DNA of 64,000 nt from Rhodobacterales bacterium 32-67-9 (GTDB taxonomy: Bacteria > Pseudomonadota > Alphaproteobacteria > Rhodobacterales > Rhodobacteraceae), in the NCBI GenBank assembly GCA_002280515.1, contig NCEA01000007.1, forward strand, positions 70,610-134,609, in the 5' to 3' direction. The position numbers and the translations under genes were made by a program. Positions 1 to 9,115 of the stretch are shown one piece after another (within the stretch, counting starts at the first letter, position 1; each line of letters begins with the position of its first letter). The notes beneath the pieces were generated by a model, which was given only the letters and a program-made list of their open reading frames with translations, did not search any database and was not told the DNA's origin.

Positions 1-211
1 TCTGCGCTTCGACGGCAACGGCCCGATCGCCGACATTCTCGTCGGGATGCAGTCCGAACGGCTGCCCGCGTCCTACGTCAACGACCGCAATTCCTATATC
101 GAGGCGGTGACGCTCGACGACATTCGGCGCGTGGCGGCACGGCTGATGAAACCCGAGGATCTGCGCTTCGTGGTGGTCGGCCAGCCGGCGGGATTGATGC
201 CGCAAAACTGA
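1..211 (+). CDS. M16-family (insulinase-like) peptidase, C-terminal fragment
   Basis: The reading frame enters from the left edge (codons in phase from base 2) and stops at TGA 209-211, leaving about 69 residues. The tail contains YIEAVTLDDIRRVAARLM followed by LRFVVVGQP. This is the usual C-terminal pattern of M16 zinc-protease subunits in proteobacteria: a helix ending in 'v..ar.l', then the strand 'l..vvvG.p'. The HxxEH catalytic motif would lie upstream and is not in the window, so I cannot say whether this is the active or the inactive member of the usual tandem M16 pair. Confidence 0.7.
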   Translation, partial: LRFDGNGPIADILVGMQSERLPASYVNDRNSYIEAVTLDDIRRVAARLMKPEDLRFVVVGQPAGLMPQN

Positions 212-307
212 TCCGGCGGGTCGCGGTGCTGGTTCATCAACGGCGCGGGAACCCCGATCCCGGAAATCGGCACCTGAGACAAACGGTGAACTGGCCGAAT
301 CGCGGCG

Positions 308-2167
308 ATGCGTGCTAATTCTGGTAGGATGAACGCCGAAAGCCCCAATATCCTGCCCGAACGCCCGCGGATTCGTCAGCTTGATGAAGCCGCCGTCAAC
401 CGCATCGCGGCGGGCGAGGTGGTCGAACGCCCGGCCTCGGCGGTCAAGGAACTGGTGGAAAATGCGCTCGATGCCGGCGCCCGGCGCGTCGACGTCACCT
501 ATGCCGATGGCGGCAAGACGCTGATCCGCGTCACCGATGACGGTTGCGGCATGGCGGCGGAGGATCTGCCGCTCGCGCTCGCCCGCCACGCGACCTCGAA
601 GATTGACGGCAGCGATCTTCTCAATATCCGGTCATTCGGTTTCCGGGGCGAGGCGCTGCCCTCGCTCGGCGCCGTCGGGCGGCTCAGGATCACCTCCCGC
701 GCCACGGGCGCGGAGGCCGCCGAAATCGCGGTCTCGGGCGGCAGGACGGAACCTGTCCGCCCCGCCGCGCTGAACTGGGGCACCGTGGTCGAGCTGCGCG
801 ACCTCTTCTTCGCGACACCCGCGCGGCTGAAGTTCCTGCGTTCCGACCGGGCCGAGGCGCAGGCGATCCGCGACGTGGTGCAGCGCCTTGCCATGGCCGA
901 GCCTTTCGTCGGCTTCACCTTACGCGACGCGACCGGCGGCGGCGAGGGCCGGGTGATCCTGCGCGCCGATGCCGAGCAGGGCGAGCTGTTCGAAGCGCTC
1001 GGGCAGCGCCTCCGCCGCCTTCTCGGCAACGATTTCGCCGACAACGCCCTGGCCATCGACGCCGAGCGCGAAGGCATCCGCCTGACCGGCTTCGCCGCGC
1101 TGCCGACCTATTCGCGCGGCGCGGCGGTCGAGCAGTTCCTGTTCGTCAACGGCCGCCCGGTGCGCGACAAGCTTCTGATCGGCGCGCTCAGGGCCGGCTA
1201 CATGGACGTCCTGTCGCGCGACCGGCACCCGGCGGCGGTGCTGAACCTGACGTGCGATCCAGAACGGGTCGACGTGAACGTCCACCCCGCAAAGGCCGAG
1301 GTGCGGTTCCGCGAGCCGGGGCTGGCGCGCGGCCTCATCGTCTCGGCGCTGCGCCACACGCTGGCCGAAGCCGGCCACCGTGCCTCCTCCACCGTCGCAG
1401 GTGCTACGCTTGGCGCGATGCGGCCCGAACCCCTGGGCGGCCCCCGCATCTACCAGATGGACCGCCCGTCCCAGATGGCGCTCCGCACCGCCTATGCGGC
1501 GCAGGCGCCGCTCGCCCCGGCCTTCGCCGAGGCCAGCGCCCGTTACGACGCGACCGTCGAAACGACCCCGGCCGAGCCGGCCGAGCATCACCCCCTCGGC
1601 GCCGCCCGCGCTCAGGTTCACGAGAATTACATCCTCGCCCAGACCGCCGACGGCCTTGTCATCGTCGACGGCCATGCCGCGCACGAGCGGCTCGTCTACG
1701 AACGTCTGAAGCGGCAGCGCGACGAACATGGCGTCGCCGCACAAGCGCTGTTGATCCCCGAGATCGTCGAACTTTCCGAGGCCGACGCGGCGCTCCTCCT
1801 CGATCACGCCGAGACGCTTGCGGGGCTCGGCCTCAGCGTCGAGCCCTTCGGCGGCGGCGCCATCGCCGTCCGCGAAACCCCGGCCGTCCTTGGCGAGGTG
1901 AACGCCGCCGCGCTGATCCGGGATATCCTCGACGAATTGCACGACATGGGCGACAGCCAGCGCCTGCAATCGAGAATCGACGCGGTGCTGAGCCGCATGG
2001 CCTGCCACGGCTCGATCCGCACTGGCCGCCGGATGCGCCCCGACGAGATGAACGCGCTTCTGCGCGAGATGGAGCGCACGCCGCTTTCCGGCCAGTGCAA
2101 TCATGGCCGGCCGACCTATGTCGAACTGAAACTCTCCGATATCGAGCGGCTTTTCGGGCGCACATGA
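308..2167 (+). CDS. mutL: DNA mismatch repair protein MutL
   Basis: MutL couples mismatch recognition by MutS to strand incision. The N-terminal GHKL ATPase domain is clear: [10 protein letters not shown] (residues 48-57), DDGCGM (77-82) and GFRGEAL (111-117). The C-terminal domain has the endonuclease-type set: a DxHAxxE(x4)E element (454-465, here DGHAAHE), an ACHGSIR stretch, QCNHGRPT and a final FGR. The length of 619 aa is normal. Two ATGs are possible, 308 and 329, and neither has a strong ribosome-binding site. I give the longer form, but conservation begins at IRQLDE, so 329 is equally plausible. The stop overlaps the start of rmuC (ATGA). The second residue of the nuclease motif is Gly rather than the common Gln. 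Confidence 0.95.
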   Translation: MRANSGRMNAESPNILPERPRIRQLDEAAVNRIAAGEVVERPASAVKELVENALDAGARRVDVTYADGGKTLIRVTDDGCGMAAEDLPLALARHATSKIDGSDLLNIRSFGFRGEALPSLGAVGRLRITSRATGAEAAEIAVSGGRTEPVRPAALNWGTVVELRDLFFATPARLKFLRSDRAEAQAIRDVVQRLAMAEPFVGFTLRDATGGGEGRVILRADAEQGELFEALGQRLRRLLGNDFADNALAIDAEREGIRLTGFAALPTYSRGAAVEQFLFVNGRPVRDKLLIGALRAGYMDVLSRDRHPAAVLNLTCDPERVDVNVHPAKAEVRFREPGLARGLIVSALRHTLAEAGHRASSTVAGATLGAMRPEPLGGPRIYQMDRPSQMALRTAYAAQAPLAPAFAEASARYDATVETTPAEPAEHHPLGAARAQVHENYILAQTADGLVIVDGHAAHERLVYERLKRQRDEHGVAAQALLIPEIVELSEADAALLLDHAETLAGLGLSVEPFGGGAIAVRETPAVLGEVNAAALIRDILDELHDMGDSQRLQSRIDAVLSRMACHGSIRTGRRMRPDEMNALLREMERTPLSGQCNHGRPTYVELKLSDIERLFGRT

Positions 2168-3333
2168 TCACGCTGTACGGCCAGACCTATTCCTTCGACG
2201 ATCCGCTCGTCCTCGCCGCAATCGGCGGCGCGGCGCTTCTCATCCTCTTTTTCGTCCTGCTGATCGTCACGCTCCGCGCGGCCACCCGCTCCGCCCGCAT
2301 GAGCGAACCGATGATCCATCATCTCGGCCAACTCGGCCTGACGGTGCAGTCGCTCTCCGACGGGCAGCAGCAGCTTTCCGGCGGCCTCAGCCACGTCTCC
2401 GAGGCGCAGGCCGCCTCGCAGGCGCGGATGCTCCACCTGATGGAGCAGCGCTTGGCCGAGGTGTCGCGCGGGATGAGCGAAAGCCTGCACGGCACCGCGA
2501 CCCGGACGGCGCGGTCGCTCGGCGAGTTGCAGCAGCGGCTCGAGACGATCGACAAGGCGCAGTCGAATATCGAGAAGCTGTCGGGCGACGTCCTCAGCCT
2601 GCAGGACATCCTCTCCAACAAGCAGACGCGCGGCGCCTTTGGCGAGATCCAGCTCAACGACCTCGTCAGGAAGGCGATGCCGCCCGATGCTTTCACCATG
2701 CAGGCGACGCTCTCCAACGGTCGCCGCGCCGACTGCCTCATTCACCTGCCGAACCCACCGGGCCCCATCGTCATCGACTCGAAATTCCCGCTTGAGGCTT
2801 ACGAGGCGCTGCGCCGGGCCGAGAACCAGTCGCAGCTGATCGAGGCGCAGCGGAGCCTCCGCATCGCCGTCCGCAGCCACATCAAGGCCATCGCCGAACG
2901 CTACATTCTTGATGGAGAGACGGCAGACGGCGCGCTGATGTTCCTGCCCTCCGAGGCGGTCTATGCCGAACTGCACGCCAACTTCCCCGAACTTGTGCGC
3001 GAAGGCTTCGCGGTCAAGGTCTGGATCGTCTCGCCCACCACCTGCATGGCGACGCTGAACACGATGCGCGCCATCCTCAAGGATGCGCGGATGCGCGAGC
3101 AGGCCGGCGCGATCCGCACCACGCTTCGCCAGTTGCACCGCGACGTGGAACTGGTGGTGGAGCGGGTGGACAAGCTCTCCACTCATTTCCACCAGGCCCG
3201 GAGCGATCTCGACGGCATATCGACCGCGGCCGAGCGGGCCGGCAAACGCGCCGCGAAGCTCGACAATTTCGATTTCGAGGAACTCGCGCCGGAGGCGGAG
3301 GCACCAAAGGTCGTGCCCTTGACGGCGCCCTGA
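2164..3333 (+). CDS. rmuC: DNA recombination protein RmuC
   Basis: A 389-aa RmuC-family protein, thought to limit inversions at short inverted repeats and carrying a PD-(D/E)XK-like nuclease fold. An N-terminal membrane segment (about residues 14-38) is followed by a long coiled-coil-like region (about 45-140). The RmuC core follows, including [24 protein letters not shown] and [15 protein letters not shown]. The start ATG at 2164 overlaps the mutL stop by four bases, so the two repair genes are probably translationally coupled. The C-terminus is short and charged. Confidence 0.95.
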   Translation: MITLYGQTYSFDDPLVLAAIGGAALLILFFVLLIVTLRAATRSARMSEPMIHHLGQLGLTVQSLSDGQQQLSGGLSHVSEAQAASQARMLHLMEQRLAEVSRGMSESLHGTATRTARSLGELQQRLETIDKAQSNIEKLSGDVLSLQDILSNKQTRGAFGEIQLNDLVRKAMPPDAFTMQATLSNGRRADCLIHLPNPPGPIVIDSKFPLEAYEALRRAENQSQLIEAQRSLRIAVRSHIKAIAERYILDGETADGALMFLPSEAVYAELHANFPELVREGFAVKVWIVSPTTCMATLNTMRAILKDARMREQAGAIRTTLRQLHRDVELVVERVDKLSTHFHQARSDLDGISTAAERAGKRAAKLDNFDFEELAPEAEAPKVVPLTAP

Positions 3334-3440
3334 TACCGGCGACGACGGGTGCGATATCCGGTGAGTGTGCGGGGATCGGGGCTTTCCACGCATCGGAGGG
3401 AAAGGCATAGTCCGCGGAAACATGCGATGGAGGCAGTGCG

Positions 3441-4334
3441 ATGGATTTCGGGCAGGTGATCGGTGACCTGATTGGCGGGAACGGGGTGCTTCTCGCGCTT
3501 GCGATCTTCATCATCCTGTGCGTCATGCTCGGCGTGCGGATCGTTCCGCAGTCGGAAAAGCATGTCGTGGAGCGGTTCGGCCGGCTGCGCGCGGTGCTGG
3601 GGCCGGGGATCAACTTCATCGTGCCGTTCCTCGACCGGGTGGCGCACAAGATTTCGATCCTCGAGCGGCAGCTGCCGAACGCGCTGCAAGACGCGATCAC
3701 CGCCGACAACGTGCTGGTGAAAGTCGAGACGAGCGTCTTCTACCGCATCACCGAGCCGGAAAAGACCGTCTACCGGATCCGCGATGTGGACGGGGCGATT
3801 GCCACGACGGTGGCGGGGATCGTGCGCTCCGAGATCGGCAAGATGGAGCTTGATCAGGTGCAGTCGAACCGGTCCGAACTGATCGGCAAGGTGCGTGAAC
3901 TGGTGGCGGCGATGGTCGACGACTGGGGCATCGAGGTGACGCGGGCCGAGGTGCTGGACGTGAACCTCGACGAGGCGACGCGGGCGGCGATGCTGCAACA
4001 GCTGAACGCCGAGCGCGCGCGCCGCGCACAGGTGACCGAGGCCGAGGGCAAGAAGCGGGCGGTGGAGCTGAACGCGGATGCGGAGCTTTACGCCGCCGAA
4101 CAGGAGGCGAAGGCGCGCCGGGTGCTGGCGGACGCCGAGGCCTACGCGACCGGGGTGATCGCCGAGGCGATCAAGCAGAACGGGCTTGAGGCGGCGCAGT
4201 ACCAGGTCGCGCTGAAGCAGGTGGAGGCGCTGACCGCGGTGGGGCAGGGTGCCGGAAAGCAGACGGTGATCGTGCCGGCGCAGGCACTTGATGCCTTTGG
4301 CGATGCGTTCAAGATGCTGAAGGGGCGAGTATGA
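3441..4334 (+). CDS. SPFH/Band 7 (stomatin-like, QmcA-type) membrane protein
   Basis: A 297-aa protein with one N-terminal membrane helix (about residues 13-35), then a Band 7/SPFH domain that includes VPQSEKHVVERFGR and LGPGINFIVPFLDRV. An Ala/Glu-rich coiled coil (about 190-250) is typical of oligomerising stomatins. GGAGG lies 7 bases before the ATG. The following gene encodes an NfeD protein and overlaps by four bases. This SPFH-NfeD pairing is a known conserved partnership in membrane microdomain and quality-control systems. The specific client is unknown. Confidence 0.93.
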   Translation: MDFGQVIGDLIGGNGVLLALAIFIILCVMLGVRIVPQSEKHVVERFGRLRAVLGPGINFIVPFLDRVAHKISILERQLPNALQDAITADNVLVKVETSVFYRITEPEKTVYRIRDVDGAIATTVAGIVRSEIGKMELDQVQSNRSELIGKVRELVAAMVDDWGIEVTRAEVLDVNLDEATRAAMLQQLNAERARRAQVTEAEGKKRAVELNADAELYAAEQEAKARRVLADAEAYATGVIAEAIKQNGLEAAQYQVALKQVEALTAVGQGAGKQTVIVPAQALDAFGDAFKMLKGRV

Positions 4335-4606
4335 TGCTTTGGGCCGAGTGGTGGGTGTGGATGATCGCCGGCGCGGTGCTGGCGATCCTCGAGATCATGA
4401 TCCCCGGCTTCATCCTTCTCGGCTTCGCGGTGGGCGCGGCGCTGACCGGGCTCTTGCTGTGGCTCGGGGTTCTCGGCGGATCGCTCGCGGCGCTGGCTCT
4501 CGTCTTCGCGGTGGCCTCGCTGATCGCCTGGCTGGTGCTGCGCAAGGTGGTTGGCGTGCGGCACGGGCAGGTCAAGGTCTGGGACCGCGACATCAATGAC
4601 AGCTGA
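4331..4606 (+). CDS. NfeD-family short membrane protein
   Basis: A 91-aa protein with three closely spaced hydrophobic segments across residues 8-70 and a polar tail ending VWDRDINDS. It is a truncated NfeD: the membrane part is present but the usual soluble OB-fold C-terminal domain is very short or missing. The start overlaps the SPFH stop (ATGATG, with the SPFH TGA inside), indicating translational coupling. It probably forms a membrane complex with the stomatin-like protein. I see no peptidase domain. Confidence 0.85.
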   Translation: MMLWAEWWVWMIAGAVLAILEIMIPGFILLGFAVGAALTGLLLWLGVLGGSLAALALVFAVASLIAWLVLRKVVGVRHGQVKVWDRDINDS

Positions 4607-5036
4607 GCCAGGCTTCGTCGGCGCCAAGATCGCGCTGATCCGGGGCGGACGGGTTCTGACACATTTGCGCGACGACCTGCCGGGGCTGCCGTTTCCCGGC
4701 TATTGGGATTTTCCCGGCGGCGGGCGCGAGGGTGACGAGACCGAGGCGGAATGTGCGCTGCGCGAACTTCATGAGGAATACGGGCTGATCTTGCCGGAAG
4801 ACCGGCTGATCTGGCGGCGCGATTACCCGTCCCACCATGAACCGGGCGCGCGGGCGGCGTTTTTCGGCGGCCATATCGAGGCGGCAGAGATCGAGCGGAT
4901 CGTCTTTGGCGACGAGGGGCAGGGCTGGGAGATGATGGCGATCCCAGCGTTTCTTGGCCACGACCGGGCGGTGCCGTTCCTTCAGACCCGGCTCAGGGAT
5001 TTCCTTTCCGGCGCGGGACACCTGGCCCGGCCCTGA
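4596..5036 (+). CDS. NUDIX hydrolase
   Basis: A 146-aa protein with a complete Nudix box (G-x5-E-x7-RE-L-x-EE-x-G), seen as GGREGDE, then RELHEEYG. It would hydrolyse a nucleoside diphosphate linked to another moiety; the substrate cannot be read from sequence. An in-frame ATG exists upstream at 4551 inside the NfeD gene, but the 4596 start (MTAEPGF) fits the family's N-terminus and leaves an 11-base overlap with NfeD. It is the third gene of the SPFH-NfeD cluster. Confidence 0.88.
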   Translation: MTAEPGFVGAKIALIRGGRVLTHLRDDLPGLPFPGYWDFPGGGREGDETEAECALRELHEEYGLILPEDRLIWRRDYPSHHEPGARAAFFGGHIEAAEIERIVFGDEGQGWEMMAIPAFLGHDRAVPFLQTRLRDFLSGAGHLARP

Positions 5037-5180
5037 CGACGCGGTCGGCCGCCGTGTCTCCCGATTGATAGAATCGCCCTCCGCGTGTAGGATACCGCCA
5101 TTGAACTGACGTTATTTTGACGCCGTGCCCTGCCGGGGCCGCTGATTTCAGACGATCCCGACGTGGTGGGAGACATTGAC

Positions 5181-5711
5181 ATGACAACCTTCGCCATCAC
5201 CACCCTGTCCGGCATGTTCATCGCGCTCGTCCTTTGCGCCGGCGGTATCTGGGCGCTGCTCAAGCAAAAGACGGTCGTGGACGAGGCCGGCAATGTGACC
5301 GAGATCGAGATTCCGGTGCTCGGCAAACTCAAGACCAACTACCCCTCGCTCGGTGCGATCCTGATTGGGGCGGGGTTGGCGGTCTTCGTGATCGAACGCA
5401 CGCCGGCCGAGCAGGACAAGCGATCACTCACCGCGCGGCTGCTGATCGACAAGACCCAGCCGAATGCGGCGGTCATCGTCGGTGCGATCCCGCGCCGGTA
5501 TTTTGAGCCGCTCAACGCCGTCACGCTCGGGCAGCAGAACAGTGTCAGCTTCGATGTCGATGCCTCCGACACCTATTCGGTCGTCGCCTTCATGCCCAAC
5601 CCGGTACGCCCCGACGCGAGCTTCACCTATGCCGTCGTGCACGGGCCGGCGATGCTGGATGAGGCATCGAACGGGTTCGTGTTCGAGAACAAGCTGATCG
5701 GCGGCGACTGA
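5181..5711 (+). CDS. Hypothetical membrane protein
   Basis: A 176-aa protein that I do not recognise. It has two hydrophobic segments (about residues 8-28 and 55-73) separated by a short hydrophilic stretch, then a soluble domain of about 100 residues that would be extracytoplasmic if the topology is N-in. GGGAG at 5168-5172 sits 8 bases before ATG 5181, which makes this start better than the in-frame ATG at 5163. It lies just upstream of the broken secreted-protein gene, with 25 bases between them, and the two probably formed one transcription unit. Confidence 0.75.
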   Translation: MTTFAITTLSGMFIALVLCAGGIWALLKQKTVVDEAGNVTEIEIPVLGKLKTNYPSLGAILIGAGLAVFVIERTPAEQDKRSLTARLLIDKTQPNAAVIVGAIPRRYFEPLNAVTLGQQNSVSFDVDASDTYSVVAFMPNPVRPDASFTYAVVHGPAMLDEASNGFVFENKLIGGD

Positions 5712-5736
5712 CCGCTGACGAGAGAGGAGAATGGCC

Positions 5737-6113
5737 ATGTCCACACCGACACGCCTGACCTGCCTTCTGATCCTCACCCTGGCGCCTTCTGCCGGTCTTG
5801 CCGAAAGCGTGGTGGTCAGCGGCCGGCTGATCACCGACACAGGGCGGCCGGTCGCGGGCTATCCCGTCATCGTCGAGGGGGACGCCGGCCAGTTCGTCGC
5901 GGTCACCGATGCCGAGGGCGGCTACCAGCTTGGCGATCTGCCGGGGGGGCCTACACCGTCGCCCCCGCTGGCGACCTTACCGCGAAGGAGGCGTTCACCG
6001 TCGAGCAGACGGGCGCGAAGGGCATTTGGGACATGCTGCTTCCGGGCCGCGACGATGCTGCCGCCGTCGCTCCGACGCTGGTGCCGACGATCCGGCTTCA
6101 GACCCAGCCGTAG
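5737..6113 (+). pseudogene. Secreted carboxypeptidase-regulatory-like domain protein, frameshifted in a G tract
   Basis: ATG 5737 follows AGAGGAG at good spacing. The N-terminus is a signal peptide ending near AGLAES, then a beta-sandwich repeat with the pattern V..G.vtd..G.Pv.gy.V...g....vtda.G.y.l.dlp.G, typical of carboxypeptidase-regulatory-like domains. After LGDLPGG the frame runs into a Pro/Arg-rich nonsense tail. The correct continuation (AYTVAPAGDLTAKEAF..., ending in TIRLQTQP and TAG 6111-6113) is one frame away. The break lies in a run of seven G (5943-5949); eight G would restore a protein of about 125 aa. This could be a real inactivation, slippage at the tract, or a sequencing error. 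Confidence 0.75.
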
Positions 6114-6149
6114 GGCTGACGATAACGCGCGATCTTTTGCGCGGCCGCC

Positions 6150-6635
6150 TCAAGCCAGATGCCCGCGAAAGGCCGTGACGACGGCTTCATAGACCGCACG
6201 CTTGAAGGGCACGATGGCGGCAAGCATTTCGTCCGCCGTCACCCATTTCCATTCGGAGAACTCCGGGTGTTCGGTCGCGATGTCGATTTGGTCGTCGCGG
6301 CCGGTGAAGCGGAAGAGGAACCACTTCTGCTTCTGTCCGCGATATCTGCCGCCCCAGACCTCTCCCAGAAGCTCCGGCGGCAGGTCGTAGAGCACCCAGT
6401 CCGGCGTCTTGGCGATGAACTCGACAAGGTCCGCCGTGATCCCGGTTTCCTCCCAAAGCTCGCGCAAGGCGGCCGCCCTGGGCTTTTCGTCGGCGTCGAT
6501 CCCGCCTTGTGGCATCTGCCAGGCGGGATACGGATTATCCTTGCGCTGGCCGGCGAAGATCAGGCCGGCGTCATTGATGAGCATGACGCCGGCACAGGGC
6601 CGGTAGGGCAGGCGGGCTGCGACCTCCGGCGTCAT
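6150..6635 (-). CDS. rppH: RNA pyrophosphohydrolase RppH
   Basis: A 161-aa Nudix enzyme that removes pyrophosphate from the 5' end of triphosphorylated mRNA and so starts decay. It has [19 protein letters not shown] and the Nudix box ending RELWEETG, all diagnostic of RppH/Ap4A hydrolases, plus the tail pattern EWKWV...IVPFKR. The start ATG (6635) overlaps the stop of ctpA (ATGA). It is the last gene of the long minus-strand operon running from rsfS. Confidence 0.93.
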   Translation of the reverse strand: MTPEVAARLPYRPCAGVMLINDAGLIFAGQRKDNPYPAWQMPQGGIDADEKPRAAALRELWEETGITADLVEFIAKTPDWVLYDLPPELLGEVWGGRYRGQKQKWFLFRFTGRDDQIDIATEHPEFSEWKWVTADEMLAAIVPFKRAVYEAVVTAFRGHLA

Positions 6636-7978
6636 TCGGCCGCGGCGATGGCCGAAAGGCCCTTCAGGATGTCGATCGCATAGGCGAGCTGATAATCCTC
6701 GCCCCGCAGCTTCGCGGCCTCTTCGGCCTTCTGCTGCTCGTCCTGAAGCATGCGCTTTTCGTCTTCGGTCATCGAGTCGTTGGTGATGGCACCGCGCAGG
6801 TCCGCCTCGGACCGCGACCGGGACGCGGCCGAGCCTTCTTCCTCGGTCGGGGTCTCGGAGACGGGTTCGGGCTTCGGCTGTTCGACGACGATGTCGGGCG
6901 AGATGCCAAGCGCCTGGATCGAACGACCCGACGGCGTGTAGTAGCGCGCCGTGGTCAACCGCATCGCCCCTTCGCCGCGAAGCGGGATCACCGTCTGGAC
7001 CGAGCCCTTGCCGAACGACTTGGTGCCGACGACGATGGCGCGGCGGTGATCCTGAAGCGCGCCGGTGACGATTTCCGAAGCCGAGGCCGAGCCGCCGTTG
7101 ATCAGCACGACGATCGGCTTGCCCTCGGTCAGATCGCCCGGCTCGGCGTTGAAACGCTCGCTGTCCTGGGGATTGCGGCCACGGGTCGAGACGATTTCCC
7201 CCTTGTCGAGGAAGGCATCCGATACCGCGATAGCCTGGGTCAGGAGACCGCCGGGGTTGTTGCGCAGGTCAAGGACGAAGCCGTTGATCTTGTTGATGCC
7301 GCCGGCGTCGGCGACGGCCTTCTTCAGCCCGTCGGCCATGTTGTCATAGGTCTGGTCGTTGAAGGTGGTGACACGCAGCACAACCGTATTGCCTTCGGTG
7401 CGCACCTTCGCGGCTGTGAGCTTGATCGTGTCGCGGATTATCGAGACGTCGAACGGCTCATCCGTGCCTTTCCGGGCCACCGTGATGACGATCTCGGAGC
7501 CGACCGGCCCGCGCATCTTGTCGACCGCTTCGTCGAGTGTCAGGCCAAGGACGCTCTCCCCGTCGACATGGGTGATGAAATCGCCGGCCTGGATGCCCGC
7601 CTCGGCGGCCGGGGTTCCGTCGATGGGCGACACCACCTTGATGAAGCCTTCCTCCTGCGTCACCTCGATGCCAAGCCCGCCGAACTCGCCCCGCGTCTGC
7701 ACCCGCATGTCGTCGAAGGCATCGGGGGCGAGGTAGCTCGAATGCGGGTCGAGCGAGGTCAGCATCCCGTTTATCGCGGCCTCGATCAGCTTGCCTTCGT
7801 CCACCGGCTCCACATATTGCGAGCGGATGCGTTCGAAGATGTCGCCGAAGAGGTCAAGCTGTTCGTAGACGGTGGAGGACTTGTCCGCCTCCTGCGCGAC
7901 GAGGGGCCCCGCCACCTGCGTCGTCAGCACTACGCCGGCGACTGTGCCGCCGAGGGCAGCCATCAAGAATTTCCGCAT
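6632..7978 (-). CDS. ctpA: Carboxyl-terminal processing protease, S41 family
   Basis: A 448-aa periplasmic serine protease. An N-terminal signal peptide or anchor (about residues 1-28) is followed by a PDZ domain (about 95-175, [16 protein letters not shown]...) and the S41 catalytic domain. The nucleophile Ser lies in GGSASASEI and the general-base Lys in [12 protein letters not shown]. The C-terminal region is acidic and Gln/Glu-rich, probably flexible. Its position between the envC-like gene and rppH is the common alphaproteobacterial arrangement and suggests a link to peptidoglycan and envelope turnover. Confidence 0.94.
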   Translation of the reverse strand: MRKFLMAALGGTVAGVVLTTQVAGPLVAQEADKSSTVYEQLDLFGDIFERIRSQYVEPVDEGKLIEAAINGMLTSLDPHSSYLAPDAFDDMRVQTRGEFGGLGIEVTQEEGFIKVVSPIDGTPAAEAGIQAGDFITHVDGESVLGLTLDEAVDKMRGPVGSEIVITVARKGTDEPFDVSIIRDTIKLTAAKVRTEGNTVVLRVTTFNDQTYDNMADGLKKAVADAGGINKINGFVLDLRNNPGGLLTQAIAVSDAFLDKGEIVSTRGRNPQDSERFNAEPGDLTEGKPIVVLINGGSASASEIVTGALQDHRRAIVVGTKSFGKGSVQTVIPLRGEGAMRLTTARYYTPSGRSIQALGISPDIVVEQPKPEPVSETPTEEEGSAASRSRSEADLRGAITNDSMTEDEKRMLQDEQQKAEEAAKLRGEDYQLAYAIDILKGLSAIAAAE

Positions 7979-7981
7979 CGC

Positions 7982-9115
7982 TCAGTCTTCCCTTGTCTCG
8001 GTGAACCACGGGGCCGGGTCCACGGGTTCCTTGCCCTGTCTCAACTCTATATAAAGCGTTTCCGTTCGGTCTGCGCCACCGCCTTCTTGGCCATCGGCGG
8101 GAAATGCGAGCATTTCCGTCGCCGCGCCGCCCATCAATCCCATCGGCGCCCCGGCCTCGACCACGTCGCCGGTCTCGCCGTAGACAGTGCCCAAACCGGC
8201 AAGGATCAGAAGATAACCGGAAGCCGGCTCCACGATCATCACATTTCCGTAGTCGAGCAGCGGCCCCCTGTAGCGGATTGTCGCGGGCCAGGGCAGCGTC
8301 ACCAGCGCGGCCGGCCGGGTCGCGATCAGGATGCCGGGGCGGCGGATGCCGGCGGCGTCAGCCTCGCCCGCGCGGCGGAGAAGCGTGCCGCGGACCGGCA
8401 GTGGCAGCGTGCCCTTGGCGCCTTCGAAATCCTCCATTGGCGCGCCGATGTCGGTTTCCATCGACGCAAGGCCCACGGCGAAGGCGTCGAGGCTGTCGGC
8501 GCTGTTCACAAGCCCCGTCAGCTCTTCCGGGTCTTCGAGGAAGCGGTCGGGCAGGTCGGTGCGGTCCTGCACCGCCTGGCTGAGCGCGGTGCGCGCCGAT
8601 TGTGCGGCCTCGAGCCCCTTTTGCAACGTTTCGGTCACGTTCGATTGCAGCGCGCGCAGGCGCTTCAATTCTTCGAGTTGCGCCTTCAACACTTCGGCTT
8701 CCGATTGCAGCGCGGGCGTGACGGAGGCGAGGATCATGCCGGACCGCGCCGTGCCGAGGGGGCCGTCGGGATGAAACAGCAGCAGGGGTGCCGGGTCACG
8801 CTCCATTGCCGCCATGACGCCCAGAAGCTGGCCGATCCGGTCGCGCCGCGCCTCGAACGAGGCGTTGATCTCGGCCTCGCGCACCGAGGCGCGGCGGAGC
8901 GCGTCGCGCAAGGAGCCGAGGCCGGCCTCATAGGCCTGGATCGTGCGGGTCAGTGCTGCGACCCGGTTGCGCGCACCGTCGGCCGAACTCAGCGCCGCGA
9001 TTGCCGCGCGCAGATCCTCGGCCGCCGCTTCGGCGGCGGGGACGGCCGGATCGGCCGCCCGCGCCGGTGCGCCAAGGCCAAGAGCCAGGAGAAGGAGGAA
9101 GGCCGCGCGTCTCAT
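7982..9115 (-). CDS. EnvC-like murein hydrolase activator (M23-like domain, probably inactive)
   Basis: 377 aa. A signal peptide (MRRAAFLLLLALGLGAPARA) is followed by a coiled-coil region (about residues 25-220) and a C-terminal LytM/M23-like domain. The zinc-ligand histidines are not seen where expected: the usual 'Y.H' strand reads LLILAGLG, and the last motif reads YIELRQG. That matches EnvC-type activators, which regulate amidases rather than cut peptidoglycan. The frame extends upstream to 9316, but the start at 9115 carries the signal peptide and overlaps the gpmI stop (ATGA). Confidence 0.85.
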   Translation of the reverse strand: MRRAAFLLLLALGLGAPARAADPAVPAAEAAAEDLRAAIAALSSADGARNRVAALTRTIQAYEAGLGSLRDALRRASVREAEINASFEARRDRIGQLLGVMAAMERDPAPLLLFHPDGPLGTARSGMILASVTPALQSEAEVLKAQLEELKRLRALQSNVTETLQKGLEAAQSARTALSQAVQDRTDLPDRFLEDPEELTGLVNSADSLDAFAVGLASMETDIGAPMEDFEGAKGTLPLPVRGTLLRRAGEADAAGIRRPGILIATRPAALVTLPWPATIRYRGPLLDYGNVMIVEPASGYLLILAGLGTVYGETGDVVEAGAPMGLMGGAATEMLAFPADGQEGGGADRTETLYIELRQGKEPVDPAPWFTETRED

